A stretch of 64,000 bases of DNA from Microbacterium resistens NBRC 103078 (lineage in GTDB: Bacteria; Actinomycetota; Actinomycetes; Actinomycetales; Microbacteriaceae): contig NZ_BCRA01000015.1 of NCBI RefSeq assembly GCF_001552355.1, positions 1 through 64,000 on the forward strand, written 5' to 3'. Made by a program: the position numbers and the translations under genes. Below are positions 1 through 8,525 of the stretch, one piece after another; the first letter of the stretch is position 1, and the number at the start of each line of letters is the position of its first letter. Under the pieces are notes generated by a model, which had not been told where the DNA came from, did not search any database, and saw only the letters and a program-made list of their open reading frames with translations.

Positions 1-1350
1 GGGGAGGCTCCGCGCGAGCCAGGCGTCGCGCGCGTCGTCGGCGGGGTAGTCGCGTCCGCCGCCGATCGCGCGCCCGGCCGTGGAGACGGTGCGGGTGCGG
101 TCGATCAGACCCAGGACGGTGTCGGACAGGGACTCGCCCAGGGCGCGGAAGGTGGTCCACTTGCCGCCGACGAGCGACACCAGCGGCACGGCGCCCTCGC
201 GGTTGACCTCGACGCGGTAGTCGCGCGACACGAATCCGGGTGCGGTGTCCTCGTGGCGGGGCAGCGGGCGGATCCCGGAGAAGCGGTAGACGATCTGGCC
301 CCGGTCGACGGAGATCGACGGGAAGACGTGGTGGATCAGGTCGAAGAAGTAGTCGACCTCCTCCTCCGTGCACAGGGCGATCTCGCGGGGGTCGGCGTCG
401 ATGTCGGTGGTCCCGACGAGCACGCGGCCCTTGAGGGGGTAGATCAGCACGATGCGGCCGTCGGAGTGCTCGAAGAAGATCTCGCGGCCGCCCGTTGCCG
501 CGAGCAGCTCCGGGTGGTCCAGCACGATGTGCGAGCCCTTGGTCCCGCCCATGAACCGCGTCTGCGTGCCGAGGGCCTCGTTGGTGAGGTCCGTCCAGGG
601 GCCAGAGGTGTTCACGACGACGTCCGCCGCCACGCCGAACTCGGTCCCCGTCTCCAGATCGCGCAGGAGGATCCGGTCACCGTCGCGCCCCACGGCCTCG
701 ACGTAGTTCAGCGCGACCGCACCGGGGTGCGCGGCCCGGCCATCCTGGAGGACGTCGAGCGCGAGCCGCTCCGGGTCGTGCATGGACGCGTCGTAGTAGG
801 TGGCGGTGTACTTGATCTTCGGATCGAGCATCGGCAGCGCTTCGAGCGACTTCTTGCGCCCGTGGAAGCGGTGCCTCGGCACCGTCCCGCCGTCGCGCGA
901 GAAGGTGTCGTAGATCATCAGCCCCATCTTGATGAGGAAGGCGCCGCGCTCCTTCGGCTTGCCGGACTTGTGCGTGAGGAAGCGCAGCGGCGCCGACAGG
1001 ATCCCGGAGAATGTCGAGTAGATCGGGATCGTGGTCTGGAGGGGCTTGACGTAGTGCGGCGCGATCTTCAGCAGTCCGTTGCGCTCGTGCACCGATTCGT
1101 TGACCAGGCGGAACTCGCCGTTCTCGAGGTAGCGGATGCCGCCGTGGACCATGTGGCTGGAGGCGGCCGACGCTCCGGAGGCGAAGTCCCCGCGCTCGGC
1201 CAGCACGACGTCGACGCCCTGCAGAGCCAGTTCACGGAAGGTCGAGATGCCGTTGATCCCGCCGCCGATCACCAGAACGGTCGTGCGGCCGGCCTCCCGG
1301 ACCCGTCGGACATCGGTGCGCTCCTGCGCGGACGAGAGCTGCTCGGTCAT
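1..1350 (-). CDS. glpD: Aerobic glycerol-3-phosphate dehydrogenase (partial, C-terminus outside window)
   Basis: FAD-dependent membrane-associated enzyme oxidising glycerol 3-phosphate to dihydroxyacetone phosphate and passing electrons to quinone. About 450 residues are visible from the ATG at 1350; the rest lies beyond the window edge. The N-terminus carries the dinucleotide-binding motif VLVIGGGINGISTFRELALQG and FASGASAASSHMVHGGIRYL, followed by GPWTDLTNEALG and KGSHIVLDHPEL, all typical of the GlpD/GlpA family. A purine-rich ribosome site (GGAAAGGGGA) precedes the start. It diverges from the SorC-type regulator at 1470, which may control it through repeated TTGCNCA half-sites in the shared intergenic region. 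Confidence 0.93.
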   Translation of the reverse strand, partial: MTEQLSSAQERTDVRRVREAGRTTVLVIGGGINGISTFRELALQGVDVVLAERGDFASGASAASSHMVHGGIRYLENGEFRLVNESVHERNGLLKIAPHYVKPLQTTIPIYSTFSGILSAPLRFLTHKSGKPKERGAFLIKMGLMIYDTFSRDGGTVPRHRFHGRKKSLEALPMLDPKIKYTATYYDASMHDPERLALDVLQDGRAAHPGAVALNYVEAVGRDGDRILLRDLETGTEFGVAADVVVNTSGPWTDLTNEALGTQTRFMGGTKGSHIVLDHPELLAATGGREIFFEHSDGRIVLIYPLKGRVLVGTTDIDADPREIALCTEEEVDYFFDLIHHVFPSISVDRGQIVYRFSGIRPLPRHEDTAPGFVSRDYRVEVNREGAVPLVSLVGGKWTTFRALGESLSDTVLGLIDRTRTVSTAGRAIGGGRDYPADDARDAWLARSLP

Positions 1351-1386
1351 CGTCGTCCCCTTTCCTGCCTGCTCATCACGTCGAGC

Positions 1387-1444
1387 TTGCTCACAGCATC
1401 GACTCCTTCGGCACTTTGCGCAACCTCCGTGCACGAATGTGCAA
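1387..1444. promoter_or_regulatory. Possible SorC-type operator: three TTGCNCA half-sites
   Basis: The glpD/sorC intergenic region holds TTGCTCA at 1387-1393, TTGCGCA at 1416-1422 and, inverted, TGTGCAA at 1438-1444. The latter two form an imperfect inverted repeat and the first two are 29 bp apart. The position between divergent genes suggests autoregulation plus control of glpD. This is inference only. Confidence 0.35.
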
Positions 1445-1469
1445 GGATCGGGGGGAAAGGGGGTCGGAC

Positions 1470-2450
1470 ATGGGCTCTCAGGATGCACGGACGCGCGATG
1501 CGAAGCTCGAAGCCGCGCTCACCGCCGCGCAGCTCTACTACATGCAGGACAAGACCATGGAGGTCATCGCCGAGGAGCTGGGCACCTCGCGCTCGTCGGT
1601 TTCGCGCCTGCTGAGCTTCGCCCGTCAGGTCGGGCTGGTGGACATCCGGATCAACTCGCCGTTCGAGCGCGCCGGCATGCTCGAGGAGAGCATCCATCAG
1701 CGTCTGCGCGTCTCCGCACATGTCGTGCCGATGTCGGAGAGCGTGACCGAGGTGGAGCGTCTCGAGCGCGTGGCGCTCACCGCGGGCCGGCTGCTGACGT
1801 CCTTCGTGGACTCGAACATGGTCGTCGGGGTCGCGTGGGGGTCGACGATCAGCGCGGTCAGCCGCGAGCTCGGCCAGCAGGAGACCCATGGCACCACCGT
1901 CGTCCAGCTCAACGGTGCGGGCAACACGCAGACGAGCGGTCTGGAGTATTCGAGCGACATCCTGCAGCGGTTCGGTCGGGCCTTCGGCGCACAGGTGCAG
2001 CTGTTCCCCGTGCCGGCCTTCTTCGACGACCCCCTCACGCGGGAGGCGATGTGGCGCGAGCGCAGCACGCGGCGCGTGCTGGACCTTCAGGCGAAGATGG
2101 ACATCGCGGTGTTCAGCCTGGGCTCGCCGACGGCCGAGGTGCCCAGCCGCGTGTACGTCGGCGGCTACCTCAGCCGTGACGACTACCGGAGCCTGCGCGA
2201 GGATCGTGCCATTGGAGACGTCGCGACGGTCTTCTTCCGTGCGGACGGCACCTGGCAGGACATCCGTCTCAACGCGAGGGCCACCGGGCCGACGCTCGAC
2301 CGGTTGCGTCGTGTGCCGCGGCGTCTCTGCGTCGTCGCCGGGCTCCAGAAGCTCCCGAGCCTCCAGGCGGCGATCTCCGCCGGGCTCGTCACCGACGTGG
2401 TGCTCGACGAGGGGCTGGCGCGCCGGCTGGCGGAGTCGGGCGAGCGCTGA
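1470..2450 (+). CDS. SorC/DeoR-type sugar-binding transcriptional regulator
   Basis: Predicted effector-responsive DNA-binding regulator of about 326 residues. The N-terminal helix-turn-helix lies around ALTAAQLYYMQDKTMEVIAE and SRSSVSRLLSFARQVGLVDI. The remainder resembles the SorC sugar-phosphate-binding domain (VGVAWGSTISAVSREL, VQLNGAGNT, DIAVFSLGSPTAE, GDVATVFFRADG, VAGLQKLPSLQAAISAGLV). The ATG at 1470 is chosen over an upstream in-frame start at 1416 because a GGGGGAAAGGGGG stretch precedes it and homology begins just after it. Divergent from glpD, so a role in glycerol or polyol metabolism is likely but not shown. Confidence 0.85.
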   Translation: MGSQDARTRDAKLEAALTAAQLYYMQDKTMEVIAEELGTSRSSVSRLLSFARQVGLVDIRINSPFERAGMLEESIHQRLRVSAHVVPMSESVTEVERLERVALTAGRLLTSFVDSNMVVGVAWGSTISAVSRELGQQETHGTTVVQLNGAGNTQTSGLEYSSDILQRFGRAFGAQVQLFPVPAFFDDPLTREAMWRERSTRRVLDLQAKMDIAVFSLGSPTAEVPSRVYVGGYLSRDDYRSLREDRAIGDVATVFFRADGTWQDIRLNARATGPTLDRLRRVPRRLCVVAGLQKLPSLQAAISAGLVTDVVLDEGLARRLAESGER

Positions 2451-2459
2451 GCGGCGGGC

Positions 2460-3590
2460 TCAGTCGAGCCCTGCACGGAACTCCTCCATGAGATGCGCGA
2501 CGACGGCCCGCAGGTCGCCCTGCGCGTCCGCGACCGCGAGCTGGCGGGCGTAGCTCGCCCCGGTGTCGAGGATCCCCGCCACCCGGGTGAGTTCGGCGGG
2601 GCACTGCAGGTCCAGCGCGACCGGGGCCAGGAGCTCGAGCGTCTCGGCGAGGTGCTCGCGGACCGGCCGCTGCGATCCCGAGGAGTCCACGATGACCTCG
2701 GCGTCGAGTCCGTAGCGCGCCGCGCGCCACTTGTTCTCGCGGTGGAACCACGGCGGCATGGTCGGGAGGATCCGGCCCTCGTCGAGCTCGCGGGAGAACT
2801 TCTCGACGAGTGTCTGGACGAGCGCCGCGACGGCGGCGAGCTCGGGCAGCGTCGACAGGCCGTCGCAGGCGCGCACCTCGATCGTGCCCCAGCGGGGTGC
2901 GGGCCGGATGTCCCAGCGCACCTCGGTGGCATCGGCCATCACCCCCGTCCTGCGCATGTCCTCCAGGTAGGCCTCGAACTCGGCCCAGGTGGTCAGCGGC
3001 CACGGCAATCCCGCGGTCGGCAGCTGCTGGAACACGAGCGCGCGGTTGGACGCGTATCCCGTGCGCTCGCCCGCCCAGAACGGGCTCGAGGCGGCGAGGG
3101 CCTGCAGATGCGGGAGATAGGCGGTCAGCGCGCCGATGATCGGGAGCACCTTGTCTCGGTCCTCGATCCCGACATGGACGTGGATCCCCCAGATCATCAT
3201 GTTCCGCCCCCACCACTGGGTGCGATCGATGAGGGTGTGGTAGCGGGTCTTGTCGCTGACCCGCTGGTCGTACCACTGCGCGAAGGGATGGCTGCCCGCC
3301 GACAGCAGCGCGATGCCGGCGGGATCCGTCGCCGCGCGGACGGCCTGGATCGCCCGGCGGACGTCGTCGATCGCGTGCGCGACGGTGGCGCCCACGCCGC
3401 TGGTGACCTCGATCGTGTTGGTGAGCAGCTCGCCGGTGACGGTGTGGCGCTCCGCCGCGCTGTCGTCCTCCAGCGCGGCCAGCAGTTCGGGGGCGCGCCC
3501 GACGAGATCCCCGGAGAGGGGATCGGCGAGCATCAGCTCCCACTCGACGCCGACCGTCGAGCGCGCGGATTCGGCGAAGCGGATCGTCAC
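2460..3590 (-). CDS. YbdK-family carboxylate-amine ligase (glutamate-cysteine ligase-like)
   Basis: Member of the GCS2 family of ATP-dependent glutamate-cysteine ligase-like enzymes, about 376 residues. It begins TIRFAESARSTVGVEWELML, with the substrate-binding GVEWELML motif, then TGELLTNTIEVTSG, AGSHPFAQW, HVHVGIEDRDKV and WDIRPAPRWGTIEVRACDG. Many family members have weak ligase activity and unknown natural substrates. The start is placed at the GTG at 3590 rather than the GTG at 3596, because a -10-like CAGACT (3597-3602) lies exactly 6 bases before 3590, as at many genes here. It converges on the SorC-type gene with a 9-bp gap. Confidence 0.85.
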   Translation of the reverse strand: MTIRFAESARSTVGVEWELMLADPLSGDLVGRAPELLAALEDDSAAERHTVTGELLTNTIEVTSGVGATVAHAIDDVRRAIQAVRAATDPAGIALLSAGSHPFAQWYDQRVSDKTRYHTLIDRTQWWGRNMMIWGIHVHVGIEDRDKVLPIIGALTAYLPHLQALAASSPFWAGERTGYASNRALVFQQLPTAGLPWPLTTWAEFEAYLEDMRRTGVMADATEVRWDIRPAPRWGTIEVRACDGLSTLPELAAVAALVQTLVEKFSRELDEGRILPTMPPWFHRENKWRAARYGLDAEVIVDSSGSQRPVREHLAETLELLAPVALDLQCPAELTRVAGILDTGASYARQLAVADAQGDLRAVVAHLMEEFRAGLD

Positions 3591-3701
3591 CCGCACAGTC
3601 TGGCACGCGGCGCCGCCCGTTCCCCGTGTCCCTGACGCGCGGCGTCACGAACGCGGCCGTGGCGCGCCGTGACGCGGTTCGCGGCGGGGCGGGCGATCTG
3701 G

Positions 3702-3738
3702 CAGAATAGAGGGTCGGACGGCCCGCTCGACCCTCTAT
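3702..3738 (+). promoter_or_regulatory. rpsP operon promoter region with an 11-bp inverted repeat
   Basis: A -10-like CAGAAT (3702-3707) is overlapped by the perfect inverted repeat ATAGAGGGTCG (3706-3716) / CGACCCTCTAT (3728-3738) with an 11-base spacer. The expected transcript would start near 3714 and carry a leader of about 115 bases before rpsP. The repeat could be an operator or a leader hairpin. Confidence 0.45.
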
Positions 3739-3830
3739 CCAGCGCGCCATCCACCCGAAGAGCTTCCACCGGGTGTGCACCCCACGCTCCAGGTGACCAG
3801 TTCGTTCCTTCCACACCATTCAGGAGAATC

Positions 3831-4262
3831 GTGGCTGTCAAGATTCGTCTCAAGCGCCTCGGCAAGGTCCGTGCGCCCTACTACCGCATCGTCGTGGCCG
3901 ACTCGCGCACCAAGCGCGACGGTCGTGTGATCGAGGAGATCGGCAAGTACCACCCGACCGAGGAGCCCTCGTTCATCGAGGTCGACTCGGAGCGCGCGCA
4001 GTACTGGCTGTCCGTGGGCGCCCAGCCCACCGAGCAGGTCACCGCCATCCTCAAGATCACGGGCGACTGGGGCACCTTCAAGGGCGAGAAGGACGCGAAG
4101 TCCACGCTCAAGGTCGCCGAGGCGAAGCCGGCCTTCGAGGCCGACGCCGCCAAGAAGTCGGTCATCAAGCCCAAGGCGGAGAAGAAGGAGACTCCCGCTG
4201 AGGAGGCTCCCGCCGAGGCGCCGGTCGAGGACGCGGCCGAGGCCGCGACCGACGCCGAGTAA
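3831..4262 (+). CDS. rpsP: 30S ribosomal protein S16
   Basis: Small-subunit ribosomal protein bS16, 143 residues from a GTG at 3831 with AGGAG at 3822-3826. The core [40 protein letters not shown] and [19 protein letters not shown] is diagnostic. The last 50 or so residues are an actinobacterial Lys/Ala/Glu/Pro-rich tail absent from the E. coli protein. First gene of an operon with the KH protein (6-base gap), rimM and trmD, all concerned with ribosome or tRNA maturation. Confidence 0.97.
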   Translation: MAVKIRLKRLGKVRAPYYRIVVADSRTKRDGRVIEEIGKYHPTEEPSFIEVDSERAQYWLSVGAQPTEQVTAILKITGDWGTFKGEKDAKSTLKVAEAKPAFEADAAKKSVIKPKAEKKETPAEEAPAEAPVEDAAEAATDAE

Positions 4263-4268
4263 TCCGCC

Positions 4269-4499
4269 GTGCTCGCCGCCGCGCTCGAACACATCGTCAC
4301 GGGGATCGTCGATCACCCGGAGGATGTGCGCATCACCGCATCCACGTCGCCGCGAGGCGAACTGCTCGAGGTGCGTGTGCACCCGGACGACCGTGGGCGC
4401 GTGATCGGGCGCGGCGGCCGCACCGCCAAGGCTCTGCGCACGCTCGTCTCCGCGCTCGCGGACGGGCGGCGCGTCCGTGTCGACGTCGCGGACGACTGA
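4269..4499 (+). CDS. KH-domain RNA-binding protein (KhpA type)
   Basis: Small single-KH-domain RNA-binding protein of 76 residues. The GXXG loop is RVIGRGGRTAKALRTLV, preceded by VRVHPDDRG. It is always found between rpsP and rimM in this phylum, and homologues bind RNA together with a Jag/KhpB partner. GTG start at 4269, six bases after rpsP, so translation is probably coupled. The symbol khpA is plausible but left open. Confidence 0.9.
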   Translation: MLAAALEHIVTGIVDHPEDVRITASTSPRGELLEVRVHPDDRGRVIGRGGRTAKALRTLVSALADGRRVRVDVADD

Positions 4500-4500
4500 C

Positions 4501-5115
4501 GTGCCCGCGAACGGGCGCGCAGGAGGACGGAACCAGCTGCGCGTGGGCCGGCTCGTCAAGGCGCACGGGCTGAAGGGCGCGCTCAAGCTGGAGCTCTACA
4601 CCGATGATCCAGCGGGGCGGTTCGTGCCCGGGGCGTCGTTCACGCTGCAGGTCCCCGAGGCGTCTCCCTGGCACGGGAAGTCGCTCACGGTGCGCGACTA
4701 TCGCGTGATGAACGGCAGCTCCGTCGTCTTCTTCGAGGACGTCGAGGACCGGACCGCGGCGGAGAGCCTGGTCCGGGCGATCCTCTGGATGGACCAGGAC
4801 GAGACCGAGGCGCCCGAGGAGGACGCCTGGTACGACCATCAGCTCGTCGGGCTGGAGGTCGTGCGCGACGACGTCGTCGTCGGGCGCGTGATCCGCGTCG
4901 ATCACCTTCCGGCACAGGATCTGCTCATCGTCCGCCGGGCCGGCGTCTCCGGAGATGCGGCGGAGGTCATGGTGCCGTTCGTCTCCGCGATCGTCCCGAC
5001 GGTCGACATCGCCGCCGGACGCCTGGTGGTGACGCCTCCGCCGGGACTGTTCGAGGAGCTGGCCGACGAGGCGGCGGCGCCCGCGGACGAGCAGGACGCG
5101 CCCGGTGCGGATTGA
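4501..5115 (+). CDS. rimM: Ribosome maturation factor RimM
   Basis: 30S maturation factor that binds uS19 near the 16S head. About 204 residues with the RimM N-terminal barrel ([25 protein letters not shown]) and the PRC-barrel C-terminus ([37 protein letters not shown]). The GTG at 4501 is preferred over the upstream in-frame start at 4477, which would lie inside the KH gene; 4501 directly follows its stop at 4499. It overlaps trmD by 11 bases. Confidence 0.93.
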   Translation: MPANGRAGGRNQLRVGRLVKAHGLKGALKLELYTDDPAGRFVPGASFTLQVPEASPWHGKSLTVRDYRVMNGSSVVFFEDVEDRTAAESLVRAILWMDQDETEAPEEDAWYDHQLVGLEVVRDDVVVGRVIRVDHLPAQDLLIVRRAGVSGDAAEVMVPFVSAIVPTVDIAAGRLVVTPPPGLFEELADEAAAPADEQDAPGAD

Positions 5116-5800
5116 CGTCGTCTCGATCTTCCCGTCGTACTTCGACGGCCTGACCCTGTCACTGCTCGGCAGGGCGCAGGAGAGCGGCCTCATCGATCTT
5201 CGCGTGCACGACCTGCGCGAGTGGACGCACGATCGCCACCGGACCGTGGACGACACCCCCTACGGCGGCGGCGCGGGCATGGTCATGAAGCCCGAGCCCT
5301 GGGGCGAGGCGCTGGACGCACTGGTCGCGGCCGACGGCGCCGCCGCGCGTCCCACCATCGTGTTCCCTTCCCCGGCGGGGGAGGTCTTCACCCAGGCGAC
5401 CGCCCGCACGCTCGCGGAACACGATCATATCGTCTTCGGATGCGGCCGGTACGAGGGCATCGACGAGCGCGTGTTCGACTATGCGGCCGAGCTCGGCGAC
5501 GTGCGGCTGCTGAGCCTCGGCGACTACGTCCTCAACGGCGGGGAAGTGGCCACCATGGCGATGGTCGAGGCCATCGGCCGGCTCATTCCCGGCGTGGTCG
5601 GCAACCCGGACAGCCTGGTCGAGGAGTCGCACGAGGACGGCCTTCTCGAGTACCCGTCCTACACGAAGCCGTCCGTCTGGCGCGACCGTGCGGTGCCGGA
5701 GATCCTGCTCAGCGGCGATCACGGCCGGATCGCGCGCTGGCGCCGCGAGCAGCAGGTGGAACGGACCGCCGCCCGCAGGCCCGACCTGCTCGACGGCTGA
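5105..5800 (+). CDS. trmD: tRNA (guanine37-N1)-methyltransferase
   Basis: S-adenosylmethionine-dependent SPOUT methyltransferase making m1G37 in tRNA, which prevents frameshifting. 231 residues. Family motifs are [12 protein letters not shown] at the N-terminus, [25 protein letters not shown] and [16 protein letters not shown] in the trefoil-knot cofactor site. GTG start at 5105 inside the end of rimM. Last gene of the rpsP operon; the next gene is convergent with a 5-base gap. Confidence 0.96.
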   Translation: MRIDVVSIFPSYFDGLTLSLLGRAQESGLIDLRVHDLREWTHDRHRTVDDTPYGGGAGMVMKPEPWGEALDALVAADGAAARPTIVFPSPAGEVFTQATARTLAEHDHIVFGCGRYEGIDERVFDYAAELGDVRLLSLGDYVLNGGEVATMAMVEAIGRLIPGVVGNPDSLVEESHEDGLLEYPSYTKPSVWRDRAVPEILLSGDHGRIARWRREQQVERTAARRPDLLDG

Positions 5801-5805
5801 GCGCG

Positions 5806-6399
5806 TCAGAGCACCCGCTCCGCCTCGTGCGTGAGCTCGAAGACCACCCCGTGGGGATGCCGGAGGTCCAACGAGGCGTGCGGGCTCAGCCCCCGCATCT
5901 CGCCGCGGAGCATCCGTCCGATCATCTCGTGGGAGATGAGCAGCGGAACGCCGTCGGCGACCTCCGTGCAGTGCTCGAGCGCCTGCCGGACCCGACCGCG
6001 GGCCTGGGCGTAGCTCTCGCCCCCGGGGAAGGCCCATCCGTAGCGGTTGTCCGCACGCTCTGCGCGAGTGCCCGGGAGCTCCGCCTCGATCTCGGCCCAG
6101 GTCCGTCCTGCCAGGGTTCCATGATGGATCTCCGCGAGACCGGGGACGAGGACCACCTCGGCCTCCAGGATCTCGGCGATGATCTCGGCGGTGCGCACCG
6201 CCCGGCCGAGCGGACTCGAACAGATGGTCCGGATGCCGCGACCGCGCACTCGGCGTGCGATCTCCCGGGCATGGACGACGCCGTCCGAGGTCAACGGCGA
6301 GTCGAGCTGTCCCTGCAGGCGTCCCTCCCGGTTCCAGGTCGTCTGGCCGTGGCGCGCGAGGAAGAGCCGATGCGGCACGGGGCGGTCCTGCGGGATCAT
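5806..6399 (-). CDS. Histidine phosphatase family protein (phosphoglycerate mutase-like)
   Basis: About 197 residues with the RHG catalytic motif (LFLARHGQTTWN, Arg16-His17), the second-half catalytic ISHEMIGRML, and ICSSPLGRAVRTAEI and GESYAQARGRV. The substrate cannot be told from sequence; relatives act on sugar phosphates, nucleotides or other phosphoesters. The ATG at 6399 is supported by a -10-like CATCCT (6406-6411) six bases upstream on the same strand. A far longer in-frame extension exists but is a high-GC artefact. Confidence 0.87.
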   Translation of the reverse strand: MIPQDRPVPHRLFLARHGQTTWNREGRLQGQLDSPLTSDGVVHAREIARRVRGRGIRTICSSPLGRAVRTAEIIAEILEAEVVLVPGLAEIHHGTLAGRTWAEIEAELPGTRAERADNRYGWAFPGGESYAQARGRVRQALEHCTEVADGVPLLISHEMIGRMLRGEMRGLSPHASLDLRHPHGVVFELTHEAERVL

Positions 6400-6458
6400 G
6401 GACCCAGGATGACAGCCGAGGCCGCGGCGGGGAAGCGTCGCCGCCCGCCTGAGTGCGG

Positions 6459-7241
6459 TCAGTCGACGCCGAGGAAGGAACGGTCGGTGAGGATGATCGG
6501 GCCGTCCTCCGTGACCGCGATGGTGTGCTCGGAGTGCGCGCCCCGCGAGCCGTCGGCGCTGCGCAGCGTCCAGCCGTCCGGGTCGGTGATCAGCTCGTCC
6601 GTCGTGGCGAGGAACCAGGGCTCGAGCGCCATGACGAGGCCTGCGCGCAGCGGGAAGCCCCGTCCGGCGCGGCCGTCGTTGGGCACGTGCGGGTCGCCGT
6701 GCATGATCCGGCCGACGCCGTGGCCGCCGAAGTCCGTGTTGATCGAGTAGCCCTCGCCGCGTGCGACGGCGGCGATCGCGGCGGAGATGTCGCCGATGCG
6801 ATTGCCGACGGTCGCCGCAGCGATGGCCGCATCCAGCGCGCGCTCGGTCGTGTCGATCAGGCGGAGATCCTCGTCGCGGGGCGTGCCGACGACGAACGAG
6901 ACGGCGGAGTCCGCCACCCACCCGTCCACCGACACGGCGAAGTCGAGCGAGACGAGGTCGCCGTCGCGCAACGCGTAGTCGTGGGGGAGGCCGTGCAGGA
7001 CGGCATCGTTCACGGATGTGCAGATCACCTTGCCGAACGGGCTCGCGCCGAACGAGGGGTGGTAGTCGATGTAGCACGACTCCGCGCCGGCCTTGCGGAT
7101 GAGGTCGTGCGCGCGGCGGTCGATCGCGAGCAGGTTGGTCCCGACCTTCGTCTCGTCGCGCAGGGTCGCCAGCGTCTCGGCCACGAAGCGCCCGGCGGCG
7201 CGCATCTCGTCGATCTCGGTGGGCGTGCGCAGTTCGATCAT
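6459..7241 (-). CDS. map: Type I methionine aminopeptidase
   Basis: Removes the initiator methionine from nascent proteins with a di-metal centre. About 260 residues. The metal ligands are recognisable: SLDFAVSVDGWVADSAVSF (Asp pair), GHGVGRIMHGDP (His), ALEPWF (Glu) and GAHSEHTIAV (Glu). The ATG at 7241 (MIELRTPTEIDEMRAAG) matches the family N-terminus; an in-frame start at 7301 adds 20 unconserved residues. It lies just downstream of the membrane-protein promoter on the opposite strand. Confidence 0.95.
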   Translation of the reverse strand: MIELRTPTEIDEMRAAGRFVAETLATLRDETKVGTNLLAIDRRAHDLIRKAGAESCYIDYHPSFGASPFGKVICTSVNDAVLHGLPHDYALRDGDLVSLDFAVSVDGWVADSAVSFVVGTPRDEDLRLIDTTERALDAAIAAATVGNRIGDISAAIAAVARGEGYSINTDFGGHGVGRIMHGDPHVPNDGRAGRGFPLRAGLVMALEPWFLATTDELITDPDGWTLRSADGSRGAHSEHTIAVTEDGPIILTDRSFLGVD

Positions 7242-7351
7242 CGGGGGTGTTCCTCTCGTCGCCCTCCATTCTCCCGCATCCGTGCCTGCGACTTCGCTCA
7301 TGATCGCGGAAGATCGGCGCCCGCCGGACGGGAGCGACGTACGATCTCGGT

Positions 7352-7870
7352 ATGTGGTTGCGGCGCGTGTTCTTCCGATGGCTCCCGCTGGCGGCGGCCG
7401 TGCTGCCGGTATGGCTCCTCGTGGGCTGGGGCGTGTTCCAGGCGGGCGGATGGGCGTTCCTCTGGGTCCTCTTCATCGCCGTGCCGTCGGTGCTGGTGGG
7501 GCAGCTCGTGCTCCTGCTGCTCGTGCGCGCGCGTCCCTCGGTCCGGGCCGAGCGAGCGGTGTCGTGGTGGGACGTGCTGGGCTTCACGGTGTGGCACGGC
7601 CTCACGGTCGCGGTGGGCTGCTTCCCGGAGGGGGCCTTCGCCTGGCTCCTCACCGGCGCGATCGCGGCGTTCCTCGCCCTGTTCTGGTCGTCGCTCTGGC
7701 AGCTGTGGAGCGAGGCGCGGGGCGGGCGCCGCGTCGTCGCCCAGTCCGAGACGATCTGGGCGACCACAATCGGCGGTGACGACCGCAGCGGGCCGGTCCG
7801 GGGGACGCCGCGCGGCGAGGTCATCGTGATCGCGGAGGCAGGACGCCCCGGCGACGCCGGCGGGCACTGA
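7352..7870 (+). CDS. Small integral membrane protein, function unknown
   Basis: 172 residues, unrecognised function. Roughly four hydrophobic segments fill residues 8-130 (LPLAAAVLPVWLLVGWGVF, FLWVLFIAVPSVLVGQLVLLLLV, VWHGLTVAVGCFPEGAFAWLL, GAIAAFLALFWSSLWQLW), followed by a polar cytoplasmic-looking tail of about 40 residues. The ATG at 7352 is preceded by a -10-like TACGAT (7340-7345) at exactly six bases, suggesting a leaderless message. It diverges from map. Confidence 0.75.
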   Translation: MWLRRVFFRWLPLAAAVLPVWLLVGWGVFQAGGWAFLWVLFIAVPSVLVGQLVLLLLVRARPSVRAERAVSWWDVLGFTVWHGLTVAVGCFPEGAFAWLLTGAIAAFLALFWSSLWQLWSEARGGRRVVAQSETIWATTIGGDDRSGPVRGTPRGEVIVIAEAGRPGDAGGH

Positions 7871-7899
7871 CGCGCACCCTGCGCGGCGCCGTCCGCGTT

Positions 7900-7928
7900 T
7901 TGGAACGGTGCGAGATCCATGACAGAAT
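7900..7928 (+). promoter_or_regulatory. rplS promoter
   Basis: TTGGAA (7900-7905) and CAGAAT (7923-7928) are separated by 17 bp, a classical sigma-70-like arrangement and one of the few clear -35/-10 pairs in the window. It would give an rplS leader of about 120 bases. Confidence 0.55.
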
Positions 7929-8057
7929 GAATCCTTGTGCCGTGACCCGGCTCTGCCTCAGGGGAGCCTGCGGACGCCCTGCGCGCCGTTCGACACACAC
8001 CATCCTTCCTTCCTTCCGAGTGCACGCGACCTGAGGCGAGTGCAGAGAGAGACGATC

Positions 8058-8405
8058 ATGCAGATCCTCGACGCCGTCGACGCGGCTTCGCTCCGCTCCG
8101 ACATCCCCGCCTTCGGCCCCGGCGACACCGTGAAGGTGCACGTGAACATCACCGAGGGCAACCGCTCCCGCATCCAGGTCTTCCAGGGCGTCGTCATCGG
8201 CCGCCAGGGCGACGGCGTGCGCGAGACCTTCACGGTCCGCAAGATCAGCTTCCAGGTCGGCGTCGAGCGCGTCTTCCCGGTGCACTCCCCGGTGATCGAC
8301 CACATCGAGGTCGTCACCCGCGGTGACGTGCGTCGCGCGAAGCTCTACTACCTGCGCAACCTCCGCGGCAAGAAGGCGAAGATCAAGGAGAAGCGCGAGA
8401 ACTGA
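8058..8405 (+). CDS. rplS: 50S ribosomal protein L19
   Basis: Large-subunit protein bL19 at the 30S/50S interface, 115 residues. [50 protein letters not shown] and [17 protein letters not shown] are family signatures. The ATG at 8058 is chosen; an upstream in-frame extension to 7935 has no homology. A long leader precedes it and a strong hairpin terminator follows, so it is probably a single-gene transcript. Confidence 0.97.
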   Translation: MQILDAVDAASLRSDIPAFGPGDTVKVHVNITEGNRSRIQVFQGVVIGRQGDGVRETFTVRKISFQVGVERVFPVHSPVIDHIEVVTRGDVRRAKLYYLRNLRGKKAKIKEKREN

Positions 8406-8420
8406 CGCGCCGATCCATCA

Positions 8421-8457
8421 CAGAGCACCCCGGGACACGGTGTCCCGGGGTGCTCTG
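8421..8457 (+). terminator. Terminator after rplS
   Basis: A perfect 17-bp stem, CAGAGCACCCCGGGACA (8421-8437) and its complement (8441-8457), with a 3-base loop followed by a pyrimidine-rich run. It lies 16 bases after the rplS stop. Confidence 0.85.
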
Positions 8458-8525
8458 TTCTCCCCGACGTGTGCGACGCTAGAGAGGCCGTCACGAGGCG
8501 GCCGTTCCCCTCGTGAAGGAAGCCG

